This document shows, one piece after another, positions 44,808 to 52,683 of a DNA stretch of 64,000 bases. The position numbers and the translations under genes were made by a program. Location: assembly GCF_001908375.1 (NCBI RefSeq), contig NZ_CP017244.1, positions 1,860,001 through 1,924,000 on the forward strand. Direction: 5' to 3'. The DNA is from Rhizobium etli 8C-3 (GTDB lineage Bacteria; Pseudomonadota; Alphaproteobacteria; Rhizobiales; Rhizobiaceae). The notes beneath the pieces are model-generated. The model did not search any database and was not told the DNA's origin. It worked only from the letters and a program-made list of their open reading frames with translations. Each line of letters begins with the position of its first letter. Within the stretch, counting starts at the first letter, position 1.

Positions 44808-45571
44808 CGAAAGCGGTCAAACCGGCCACCGGCGAAGCGCGCCAGTATATACGGATCAAGGAGCAGATCCTGGCTGACATCGCCGAGGGCAGGCTTCAGC
44901 CGGGTGACCGGGTATCGTCTGAAAGCGAGCTCGTGGCGGCATTCGGGGTCAGCCGCATGACGGCGAACCGGGCGCTGCGGGAGTTGATGTTCGAGGGTGT
45001 TCTCAAGCGGTCGGCCGGGATCGGAACGTTCGTGTCACCGAAGCACCTCGACGTGGATCTGCTGCAAATTCGCAACATAGCCGACGAAATACTTGAACGG
45101 GGGCACAAGCACAAGGCGGCGATCGTCGCGGCCGGCTTGATGAAGGCGGATGCCAACGTTGCCGATGCGCTTGAACTGGCCCTCGGCGCCGAAGTGATGC
45201 ATTCGCTGATCGTGCATATGGAAAACGACCAACCCATTCAGGTCGAGGAGCGCTATGTCAATCCCTTGATCGCGCCTGACTACTTGTCGACCGACTTCCA
45301 CAGCATGACGCCGCACGAATATCTGACGAAGGTGGCTCCGATAACAGCATTCGAACATATCGTTCAGGCCGTCAAACCGGATACGGCAGTACGCAAATAT
45401 CTTGGCCTGAAGAACGATTACCCCTGCCTGCGGGTCTTTAGAAGAACCTGGTCAGGTGAGGCCGTCGTGACCTGTGCGCTGTTGTACTATCCCGGCGCGC
45501 AATACCGGCTGGAAGCACGGTCTACCAAGGGTCCTCCTAAACCCGTCGCCATTCTCGGAGAGAAACAGTGA
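44804..45571 (+). CDS. GntR-family regulator with UTRA domain, HutC subgroup
   Basis: 255 residues. GntR wHTH at about 15-80: YIRIKEQILADIAEGRLQPGDRVSSESELVAAFGVSRMTANRALRELMFEGVL; UTRA ligand domain with SLIVHMENDQPIQVEERYVNP and TWSGEAVVTCALLYYPGAQYRLEARS. HutC senses urocanate; the ligand here is probably the acrylate-type product of the neighbouring lyase. Encoded inside the operon it would control through the palindrome at 41567-41582. ATGA overlap upstream, GTGA overlap downstream. Confidence 0.92.
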   Translation: MTKAVKPATGEARQYIRIKEQILADIAEGRLQPGDRVSSESELVAAFGVSRMTANRALRELMFEGVLKRSAGIGTFVSPKHLDVDLLQIRNIADEILERGHKHKAAIVAAGLMKADANVADALELALGAEVMHSLIVHMENDQPIQVEERYVNPLIAPDYLSTDFHSMTPHEYLTKVAPITAFEHIVQAVKPDTAVRKYLGLKNDYPCLRVFRRTWSGEAVVTCALLYYPGAQYRLEARSTKGPPKPVAILGEKQ

Positions 45572-47073
45572 GCGCCATCAACTCTCCATCGATCACGTTC
45601 AGCGCGGCACCGCCGACGATCGAGGATATCGCAGCGGTTGCCCGTCGTCACGCAAAGATCGAGATATCCGCCTCGGTCGAAGCCCGGATTGCGGCCGCCC
45701 GAGCCGTCGTCGATCGCTATACGGAAAGCGATCTGCCGGTCTACGGCCTGACAACAGGACTTGGCGCGGGTGTCGATACACGACTTGCGATGGAAGATCT
45801 GGTGGCGTTCCAGATGCGTGTGCCGCAAGCCCGCTCGGTCGGTGTCGGAAAACCGCTTGCAAAGGAATCCGTGCGGGCGATGATGGCCGTGAGGGCAGCC
45901 GGAATGGCGGCGGGCGGTTCCGGTGTCTCACCGAGTGTCTTCCACGGTCTGATCGCCGCCATCAATGCAGGTGTTCACCCTGTCGTACCCTCACTGGGTT
46001 CCATCGGTGCAGCGGATTTGGCTCCGCTTGCTCATATGAGCCGGGGGCTTCTGGGCTTTGGCGATATCGAGCTCGGCGGCGAAGTGCTGCCAGCCGGTAT
46101 CGCTCTTGAAAGAGCGGGCCTGAAGCCGCTCGAACTAGCACCCAAAGACGGGCATGCGCTCGTCGTGGCCAACAGCCTCTCCGTCGGCCTTGGCTGCTTG
46201 GCGCTCGAAGACATCGAGCGGCTCTTCGGTTGGTCCCTTAAGGCGATTGCCATCAACTTTGAAGCGTTCCGGGCCAATGTCAGCGCCTTCGACGACCGCG
46301 CTTTGGCTGCGAGGCCGGCCTTTGGACAGCGCCAAATCGCCGCTGAACTCATGGAGATCCTTTCGGGCAGCTCCTTGCTTGCTGGAGAAGCAGCACGACG
46401 CCTCCAGGACCCCCTGAGCTACCGCTGCGTACCACAGGTCTGGGGTGCATTGAGGCATGCGATTGATGAAGCAAGACAAGCGACGGAAATCGAACTCGTC
46501 AGTTCCAGCGACAATCCTGTTGTCATCGCATCTGAGGGTGTCATCCTTTCCCACGGCAATTTTGACATGACGGCTTTTGTGCTCGCCTGGGAAAGGCTGG
46601 GGCAGGCCATGGCGCATTGCGCGGCAGGTACCGCCTATCGGATCATCAAGATCATGTCGCCGGCCATGTCCGACCTCCCCCGCTTCCTGACGCCAATGGG
46701 CCAGAGCCGCACGGGGTTTGCGACCGTGCAAAAGACTGTCTCGGCTATGGAAGCCGAAGTTCGCCATCTGGCCATGCCGATTTCGTTTTCGCCCATTCCT
46801 GTTGCCGATGGCGTCGAAGATCAGGCATCAATGGCTCCGAGCGTCTTGGCAAAGACGCAGGCAATCATCGAGCGCCTTCGCTATCTGGTCGCCATCGAAC
46901 TGATCGCATCGGTACAGGCCGTCGACCTGCGAGGCGTCTCAGGCGAATTGGGTAAGGGATCGGCAAAAGCCTATGCGTTTGTGCGCGACCACGTCGCCGC
47001 TCTTGAAGAGGATCGCGCACAAGGGCCGGATTTTGCAACGATTGCCGCATTGATCGGGCTCGGCCCGCAATAA
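45568..47073 (+). CDS. Histidine-ammonia-lyase-fold protein lacking the MIO triad
   Basis: 501 residues, the size of HutH, aligned over most of its length. The MIO cofactor is made from Ala-Ser-Gly in GxxGASGDLAPL; here the segment is GSIGAADLAPLAH (A148-A149-D150), one residue short with no Ser, so MIO cannot form. The catalytic His of HutH (in LSHAAG) is Arg89 (QARSVG), and EDHVSM is EDQASM (E417 kept). Tyr59 (VYGLTTGLG) and RC in SYRCVPQVWG are kept. Ergothionase is a known relative that expels trimethylamine without needing MIO, so a betaine amine-lyase is my best guess. GTG start overlaps the regulator stop. Confidence 0.88.
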   Translation: MSAINSPSITFSAAPPTIEDIAAVARRHAKIEISASVEARIAAARAVVDRYTESDLPVYGLTTGLGAGVDTRLAMEDLVAFQMRVPQARSVGVGKPLAKESVRAMMAVRAAGMAAGGSGVSPSVFHGLIAAINAGVHPVVPSLGSIGAADLAPLAHMSRGLLGFGDIELGGEVLPAGIALERAGLKPLELAPKDGHALVVANSLSVGLGCLALEDIERLFGWSLKAIAINFEAFRANVSAFDDRALAARPAFGQRQIAAELMEILSGSSLLAGEAARRLQDPLSYRCVPQVWGALRHAIDEARQATEIELVSSSDNPVVIASEGVILSHGNFDMTAFVLAWERLGQAMAHCAAGTAYRIIKIMSPAMSDLPRFLTPMGQSRTGFATVQKTVSAMEAEVRHLAMPISFSPIPVADGVEDQASMAPSVLAKTQAIIERLRYLVAIELIASVQAVDLRGVSGELGKGSAKAYAFVRDHVAALEEDRAQGPDFATIAALIGLGPQ

Positions 47074-47124
47074 GCCCGGTTAGCCACTGCCACGACAAGA
47101 AGGGCAGGGCGCCGAGTGGTCATG

Positions 47125-47153
47125 CTGACGGTCAAACTGGAAGGTACCGTCAG
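47125..47153. promoter_or_regulatory. 8-bp inverted repeat upstream of the binding-protein gene
   Basis: CTGACGGT (47125-47132) and ACCGTCAG (47146-47153), perfect arms with a 13-nt loop, 36 nt before the binding-protein ATG at 47189 and 52 nt after the lyase stop. Could be an mRNA hairpin or an operator for a second promoter. Confidence 0.45.
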
Positions 47154-47188
47154 TCCGTTCGCTGAAAAGTCAACCAGAGGGAATGATC

Positions 47189-48076
47189 ATGAAAAATTGG
47201 ACAAAAGGTATCCTTGCAGCCGTCATCGTGACAGCCGCCATGTTCCAGGCTGCATCCGCACAGACCATCAAGGTCGGCAGCAAGAATTTCACCGAGCAAT
47301 TTATTCTCGCCGAAATGTATGCCGCCGTTTTGGAAAATGCCGGTTTCACCGTCGAGCGAAAGATTAACCTGGGCGGCACGCTGATTGCACATCAGGCACT
47401 GGTGGCAGGCGAGATCGATCTTTATCCGGAGTATACCGGCACGGCTTTGGCTTCTGTCGTCAAGGGTGAGATGTCGACCGATGCCGACAAGGTCTATACG
47501 CAGGTCAGTGACTTCTACGCCAAGCAGTTCAACCTCACTTGGCTGAAGCCGAGCGGCATCAACAATGGTTATGTCATTGTGGTCCGGCAGGAAACGGCGC
47601 AGGCCAACAATCTTAAGAGCCTGTCTGATCTCGCCAAGGTTTCCAAGACCCTGGTCTTCGGGGGCGGTGCTGAGTTTCCAGATCGCGCCGATGGCCTGCC
47701 CGGCCTGAAGCGCGTCTACGACGCGGAATTCAAGGAGTTCAAGCAGTTCGCCAAGCTTGGTCTTCGTTATGACGCGCTGGAACAAAAGGACATCGACGTC
47801 GCCAACGGCGCGGCGACCGACTGGCAGATCGGCTCGAAGAAGCTCGTGCCGATGGCAGACGACAAGGGTCTGTTTCCCCCTTATTACGTGGCCCCTGTTG
47901 TCCGCCAGGACGTAGTGAAGACCAATCCGAAGGTTGCCGAACTCCTGGAAGCGGTCGGATCCCATTTGGATAATGAGAAAATGAGGATCCTCAATGCCAA
48001 GGTCGAGACCGATCACGAGGAATCCGAGGACGTGGCGGTAGCCTTCCTCAAGGAAAACGGCCTGCTGCCGAAATAA
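47189..48076 (+). CDS. Quaternary-amine-type ABC transporter substrate-binding protein (OpuC/OsmX-like)
   Basis: 295 residues from ATG 47189, 7 nt after AGAGGG. Signal peptide with cleavage after ASA (near residue 24), then TIKVGSKNFTEQFILAEMYAAVLENAGF, the defining opening of glycine betaine/choline/carnitine binding proteins, and EIDLYPEYTGTAL. Same family as ergothioneine-binding EgtU domains. First gene of the importer half of the cassette; a strong hairpin follows its stop. Confidence 0.92.
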   Translation: MKNWTKGILAAVIVTAAMFQAASAQTIKVGSKNFTEQFILAEMYAAVLENAGFTVERKINLGGTLIAHQALVAGEIDLYPEYTGTALASVVKGEMSTDADKVYTQVSDFYAKQFNLTWLKPSGINNGYVIVVRQETAQANNLKSLSDLAKVSKTLVFGGGAEFPDRADGLPGLKRVYDAEFKEFKQFAKLGLRYDALEQKDIDVANGAATDWQIGSKKLVPMADDKGLFPPYYVAPVVRQDVVKTNPKVAELLEAVGSHLDNEKMRILNAKVETDHEESEDVAVAFLKENGLLPK

Positions 48077-48106
48077 TTGTGACACCCTACGTCCGGGTAT
48101 CACTCC

Positions 48107-48132
48107 GGCCGCCGCCTGGCGCGGCGGCCCTT
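48107..48132 (+). terminator. Strong hairpin after the binding-protein gene
   Basis: GGCCGCCGC (48107-48115) / GCGGCGGCC (48121-48129), perfect 9-bp stem, 5-nt loop, followed by CTTTC. It would lower expression of the downstream genes relative to the binding protein or stabilise its mRNA. Confidence 0.55.
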
Positions 48133-48193
48133 TCATAGTATTTATTCGAAATTCCTTTGTCAGCAGCCGGACAGGAATGTGGAGAAGCGGAAA

Positions 48194-49198
48194 ATGCAGG
48201 AAATCTGGATCGACTATCTCAACGCCCTCGATGCCAAGGCGCTGGCGCTGACCAATGACGAGATTCTCGATGCGGTGTCGAAGGCGCTGGAGGCACAGGG
48301 CAGAGGCGAAACCGTCCTCGAGCCGCGGGTTCATCTTGTGCCGGAGAGCTCCGACAAAGGCCATTTCAACGTGCTTCGCGGATATGTCAAAGCGCTGAAC
48401 TATGCCGGCGTAAAAGTCGTCGGCGATTTCGTCGACAACTACAAGGTCGATCTGCCTTCAGAGCTTGCGGTCCTCAACCTGTTCGATCCGAACACGGGCG
48501 TGCCGAAGGCTGTCATCGATGCAACTGCAATAACCGACATGCGCACCGGCGCCGTGACCGCGCTTGGTGCAAAATATCTGGCGCGCAAGGACAGCAAAAT
48601 ACTCGGGCATATTGGTGCCCGCGGAACCTCCTACTGGAATGTCCGGCTGCTCGATCATCTCTTCGACTTTGATGAGATCCGCGTACACTCGCGCCGCCCG
48701 GAAAGCCGTCATGCCTTTGCAGAACGGCTTGAAACCGATCTCGGCAAGAAGATCATCGTCACCGACAACTGGGAGGATTGCCTCAAGGATGCCGATGTGA
48801 TGGTCGAGGCAAGCCGCCTGCCGGAACCGGCGCCGCTATTCAAGACGGGATGGGTGAAGAAGGGAGCTTTCGTGGTGCCTTATGGCACGATGAGTGCCCT
48901 TGAATTCGATCTGACCGATATCATGGACAAGGTCGTCGTCGACGATTGGGGACAATGCGGCCCCGGTAAACCTTTCGGAGCGCTTCGCCGTCACGTCGAT
49001 GAGGGCAAGTTGACGGCCGAGAATCTGCATGCCGAAATCGGCCAGATCGTCTGCGGCATGAAAGCCGGCCGCGAAAATGACGAGGAGACGATCCTGTTCT
49101 GGCACCGCGGCCTTAGCACGACGGACGTGGCGCTCGGCGCCGCCATGGTCAACAAAGCAAGAGACATGAACATCGGCCAGCGCCTGCGGTTCGCGTAG
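48194..49198 (+). CDS. Ornithine cyclodeaminase / mu-crystallin family protein
   Basis: 334 residues from ATG 48194 (GGAG nine bases ahead; GTG 48179 also open). HFNVLRGYVKALNYAGVKVVGDFVDN, DATAITDMRTGAVTALGAKYLAR (family T-x-R-T segment), the nucleotide-fold segment ILGHIGARGTSYWNVRLLD with GxGxxG altered to HIGARGTS, and MSALEFDLTDIMDKVVVDD. Family members reduce imines or cyclise ornithine with NAD(P). The altered nucleotide loop makes the cofactor uncertain. Sits inside the importer gene set. Confidence 0.85.
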   Translation: MQEIWIDYLNALDAKALALTNDEILDAVSKALEAQGRGETVLEPRVHLVPESSDKGHFNVLRGYVKALNYAGVKVVGDFVDNYKVDLPSELAVLNLFDPNTGVPKAVIDATAITDMRTGAVTALGAKYLARKDSKILGHIGARGTSYWNVRLLDHLFDFDEIRVHSRRPESRHAFAERLETDLGKKIIVTDNWEDCLKDADVMVEASRLPEPAPLFKTGWVKKGAFVVPYGTMSALEFDLTDIMDKVVVDDWGQCGPGKPFGALRRHVDEGKLTAENLHAEIGQIVCGMKAGRENDEETILFWHRGLSTTDVALGAAMVNKARDMNIGQRLRFA

Positions 49199-49203
49199 TT
49201 GCC

Positions 49204-50022
49204 ATGATCATGTCCAAGCCAATCGCCTCTTCGAGAATGTATAATCTCAGTCCGCGCATTCGCGGGCTGTGGGATGCACTGTTTAAGCTCGTCAGCATGA
49301 ATTCCAAAATCGAGTTCGAGATCATTGCTCATGCGGCGCCAGCACCCTTGTCGGAATTATGGACAAGGTCGGATATTGGTCTGGTCTTCATCTGCGGCTA
49401 CCCGTTTTCGCGCATGCCGGAGGGCGCAAGACCGACTGCCCTTGCCGCACCTGTCTCGAGCGAGGCATGGTCTTCGGACCAGCCGCTCTATGCCAGCCAC
49501 ATCGTCGTCGCCTCCACCGGACCGGTCAACACGGTGGCGGATCTCGCTGCGGCACGCTGGGGCTGGACCGTGCGCGATTCCCAATCGGGCTATCACGCGT
49601 CGCGATCCTACCTCGCCGGCCAGTTCACGGGCAAGATGAAGCAGAGCGCGGCGGTTGGACCGCTGCTCAACCCTTCAGGCATCGTTGCAGCCCTCAAGGA
49701 TGGTAGGATCGAGGCAGGCGCCATCGACGCTTACGCCTTCCAATTGTTGTCGATGCATGAACCCGACGCGATCGATGGTCTTCGCATTCTTGTGACGACC
49801 GAGCCTACTCCAGCTCCCCTATTGGTCGCCGCACAGACATTGCCCGGGGACATGGTAGCGGCATTGCGGCGGAGCCTCGTGACGTTGCATGAAACGCCTT
49901 GCGGAACGGCGGTTCTGGGTGCACTCGGCCTCAGGCGATTTTCGGCAGTCGCTGCGTCGGACTACGATGTTCTGCCGCCGAGGGCCGAAGCCGCCGATCG
50001 CAGATTGGGGATCAAATGGTAG
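49204..50022 (+). CDS. PhnD-like binding-fold protein without signal peptide
   Basis: 272 residues. DIGLVFICGYPFSRM, PLYASHIVVASTGPVNTVADLAAARWGW, DSQSGYHASRSYLAGQF and DGRIEAGAIDAYAFQLL match phosphonate-binding (PhnD, PF12974-type) proteins. No signal peptide (MIMSKPIASSRMYNL), so a cytoplasmic or regulatory role is likely. It lies between the OCD-family gene and the permease genes, and the importer already has its own exported binding protein. The start has a poor SD. Confidence 0.75.
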   Translation: MIMSKPIASSRMYNLSPRIRGLWDALFKLVSMNSKIEFEIIAHAAPAPLSELWTRSDIGLVFICGYPFSRMPEGARPTALAAPVSSEAWSSDQPLYASHIVVASTGPVNTVADLAAARWGWTVRDSQSGYHASRSYLAGQFTGKMKQSAAVGPLLNPSGIVAALKDGRIEAGAIDAYAFQLLSMHEPDAIDGLRILVTTEPTPAPLLVAAQTLPGDMVAALRRSLVTLHETPCGTAVLGALGLRRFSAVAASDYDVLPPRAEAADRRLGIKW

Positions 50023-50061
50023 ACGGTGGCGAACCAGCGCCCGGGCACGGAGGTCTCGATC

Positions 50062-50694
50062 ATGAAATGGGTTCCTAAACACCTCGACCGGCTGCTCGAA
50101 GCGCTGCTGGAGCACCTGTATCTCGTTTTTTCATCAGTCGGGATTGCCCTCGTGATCTCGCTGATCGTCGGGATATGGGCTGCAAGGCGGCCTCGGAGTT
50201 TTGCAGCTATCGTCGTCTTGACCGGTATCCTGTTCGCCGTGCCGAGCCTGGCGCTGTTTGCGCTTCTCATTCCCGTCATGGGTATCGGGGCGGCACCCGC
50301 CATTACCGGACTTGCCGCCTATTCGCTGATGATCCTTATCCGCAATATCGGCATGGGGTTCCAGGCTGTTCCGCGTGACGTACTAGAAGCCGCCGATGGC
50401 ATGGGCTACGGCACAGCGCGCAGGATATGGGAAGTCGAGCTGCCACTGGCCATGCCTTATATTATCGGCGGCATCCGCATTGCCATGGTGACGGTGATCG
50501 GCATTGGCACCGTTGCCGCCTATATCAATGCCGGCGGCCTCGGCGTCATCATATTCGAAGGCATCGATCAGCGATTTCCCGAGAAGATCATCGCAGGCGG
50601 GCTGCTGACGTCATTTCTGGCGCTCTTTGCCGACTATTTTTTTGCATCGTTCGAAAAGCTGTTGCGTCGTCGCAGTGGAGGTAAAGCAGCATGA
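50062..50694 (+). CDS. Quaternary-amine-type ABC transporter permease (OpuCB-like), first
   Basis: 210 residues from ATG 50062 behind GGAGG (50049-50053); a GTG at 50026 is unnecessary. Five or six helices; LLIPVMGIGAAPAITGLAAYSLMILIRNIGMGFQAVPRDVLEAADGMGYG carries the EAA loop. Pairs with the next permease. Confidence 0.93.
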   Translation: MKWVPKHLDRLLEALLEHLYLVFSSVGIALVISLIVGIWAARRPRSFAAIVVLTGILFAVPSLALFALLIPVMGIGAAPAITGLAAYSLMILIRNIGMGFQAVPRDVLEAADGMGYGTARRIWEVELPLAMPYIIGGIRIAMVTVIGIGTVAAYINAGGLGVIIFEGIDQRFPEKIIAGGLLTSFLALFADYFFASFEKLLRRRSGGKAA

Positions 50695-51326
50695 TCGTCA
50701 TCGATGCAATGAGCTGGATCTTCAACAACTCCGGCGTCTTCTTCAACGCTTTCAATCGCCATCTTCTGATGTGCGTCCTGTCGCTCGGCATAGGCTTTGT
50801 CATTGCCGTGCCGCTCGGATTTTCCGTCGCACGGGCACCTCGCGCCGCCTTTGCGGTGATCAATATTGCCGGTGCTCTGCGCTCCATACCGAGCCTTGCT
50901 ATCCTGTCGGCAACGATGCCGTTTCTCGGCATCGGATTGTTGCCGTCGATCATTGCCCTCGTCGTCCTTGCCGTGCCGCCGCTGCTGTTGAACACGATCA
51001 TCGGCATCCGCGAGATCGACACTTCCGTAATCGATGCTGCAAATGGAATGGGCATGAGCGCCGGGCAGATGCTGCGGGAAATTGAACTTCCTCTGGCCGT
51101 TCCGTCGATTCTGTCAGGCGTCAGGACGAGTGCGATCCAAGTCATCGGCGGTGCGGCGTTGGCCTCCTTTATTGGCGGCGGCGGACTTGGCGATTTCATC
51201 AATGCCGGCATTGCAATCATGAACATGCCGCGCCTTCTTGTCGGAGCGGTTCCGATAGCCCTGCTCGCAATCTTTGCGGAATTGGCGTTCAGCGCTCTGG
51301 AGCGCGTCTTCACTCAACGGCGCTAA
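50691..51326 (+). CDS. Quaternary-amine-type ABC transporter permease, second
   Basis: 211 residues. ATG overlaps the previous stop (ATGA). LRSIPSLAILSATMPFLGIGLLPSIIALVVLAVPPLLLNTIIGIREIDTSVIDAANGMGMSAGQML contains the EAA-type loop; IQVIGGAALASFIGGGGLGDFINAGI is typical. Two different permeases, as in OpuB/OpuC/OsmYW systems. Confidence 0.93.
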   Translation: MIVIDAMSWIFNNSGVFFNAFNRHLLMCVLSLGIGFVIAVPLGFSVARAPRAAFAVINIAGALRSIPSLAILSATMPFLGIGLLPSIIALVVLAVPPLLLNTIIGIREIDTSVIDAANGMGMSAGQMLREIELPLAVPSILSGVRTSAIQVIGGAALASFIGGGGLGDFINAGIAIMNMPRLLVGAVPIALLAIFAELAFSALERVFTQRR

Positions 51327-51345
51327 GCGGCCAAAAACGGATGTC

Positions 51346-52290
51346 ATGATGATCTATCTCGATCATGTTACCAAGAATTACGACGGAAGCGGCCAGCATG
51401 CGGTCGATAATCTCGATCTCTTGATCGACACCGGTACGACGGTTGCCATGATCGGTCCTTCGGGCTGCGGCAAGACCACGACCATGCGCATGATCAATCG
51501 GTTGGAGACGCCCACGACGGGACGCGTGCTGGTCGATGGCAGAGATATCGCCGGCGTCGATCAGAAAGACCTACGGCGCAGCATCGGGTATGTCATTCAG
51601 CAAGTTGGTCTATTTCCGCATATGTCGATCGCACGCAATGTCGCAACCGTGCCGCGCCTTCTTGGCTGGGATAAGAAGCGCAGTGATCGCCGGGTTGACG
51701 AGCTCCTCGATCTCGTAGGCCTTGATCCGGCCATCATGCGGCAGCGCCTGCCACACGAATTGTCAGGCGGCCAGCGTCAGCGCGTCGGGTTCGCGCGCGC
51801 TCTCGCCGCCGATCCCGCAATCATGCTGATGGACGAGCCGTTCGGTGCGATCGATCCGATCACCCGCATTCGACTTCAGGACGAGTTCCGCGATATTCTC
51901 AGGAAGGTGAAGAAGACAGTGGTCATCGTCACGCATGACCTCGACGAGGCAATCAAGATGGGTGATCGCATTGCGATCATGCGCGATGGCCGTCTTCTCC
52001 AATATGATACACCGCAAGAGATTCTTGCACGTCCCATCAATGAATTTGTCGAGAATTTCCTCGGCCCCGACCGAGCCATAAAAAGGTTGAGCTTGATCCC
52101 CGTATCGATGATCATGACCACGCCGGAACCATTCAAGGGGGAAGCCGAGATCGCCGCTGATGCCACTGTTCACGACGCCTTGGCGCTCATCCTGTCCGGC
52201 GAGATGCCAGGTCTCCACGTCAGAGCCGCCAACGGAACACTTGCTGGATTTCTGTCTCGTGACACCCTATTACGCGCCAATCGGCTCTAG
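51346..52290 (+). CDS. Quaternary-amine-type ABC transporter ATPase (OpuCA/OsmV-like)
   Basis: 314 residues. Walker A GPSGCGKTT, Q-loop GYVIQQVGLFPH, signature LSGGQRQRVGFARAL, Walker B IMLMDEPFGAIDP, H-loop VTHDLDE. The C-terminal 60 residues (AADATVHDALALILSGEMPGLHVRAANGTLAGFLSRDTLLR) look like one CBS-type module; OpuCA proteins often have two. Start ATG 51346 (or 51349). Last gene of the cassette. Confidence 0.92.
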   Translation: MMIYLDHVTKNYDGSGQHAVDNLDLLIDTGTTVAMIGPSGCGKTTTMRMINRLETPTTGRVLVDGRDIAGVDQKDLRRSIGYVIQQVGLFPHMSIARNVATVPRLLGWDKKRSDRRVDELLDLVGLDPAIMRQRLPHELSGGQRQRVGFARALAADPAIMLMDEPFGAIDPITRIRLQDEFRDILRKVKKTVVIVTHDLDEAIKMGDRIAIMRDGRLLQYDTPQEILARPINEFVENFLGPDRAIKRLSLIPVSMIMTTPEPFKGEAEIAADATVHDALALILSGEMPGLHVRAANGTLAGFLSRDTLLRANRL

Positions 52291-52683
52291 TCTGCCTACC
52301 TCCACGAAGGTATCTGCCGTCTTGCCAGCGGATTGGGAGCAAGCACCGTGGGTTCATGCACAAATCATCGCTGTAGATTTCTTGACCGATGCCCCCTGTC
52401 GCAGCTGCATTCCGGTTTTCGATCCGCAACACTACTGCGTCCGCTGCGGCTACGGCTTGCGTCGCGCATCGATTATCGCCATGCATACAGGGGCAAAACT
52501 GGCTCGGCCAGTGCGTCGACGATATCTTGCAGTTGGATAGGATGCGAGGTTCCGACGCGATCAGCGTCCCATCGCGATCGAGCACGATGGCGGAAAGAGA
52601 TCAGATCGGCATCTGGCAGGGTAATTTGCAGTAGAATTTGTACCTTCACGGCAAGTCAATATCGACCATTCAACACATCCGCT
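52291..52683. other. Intergenic stretch at the junction of convergent operons
   Basis: 393 nt. No convincing gene on either strand and no clear intrinsic terminator. Short frames look like non-coding composition. Confidence 0.35.

Noticed and set aside
45568..47073. Annotation as hutH histidine ammonia-lyase
   Set aside because: Size, fold and the HutC-like neighbour invite it, but the MIO triad and the catalytic His are absent, and no hutU, hutI or hutG lies nearby.
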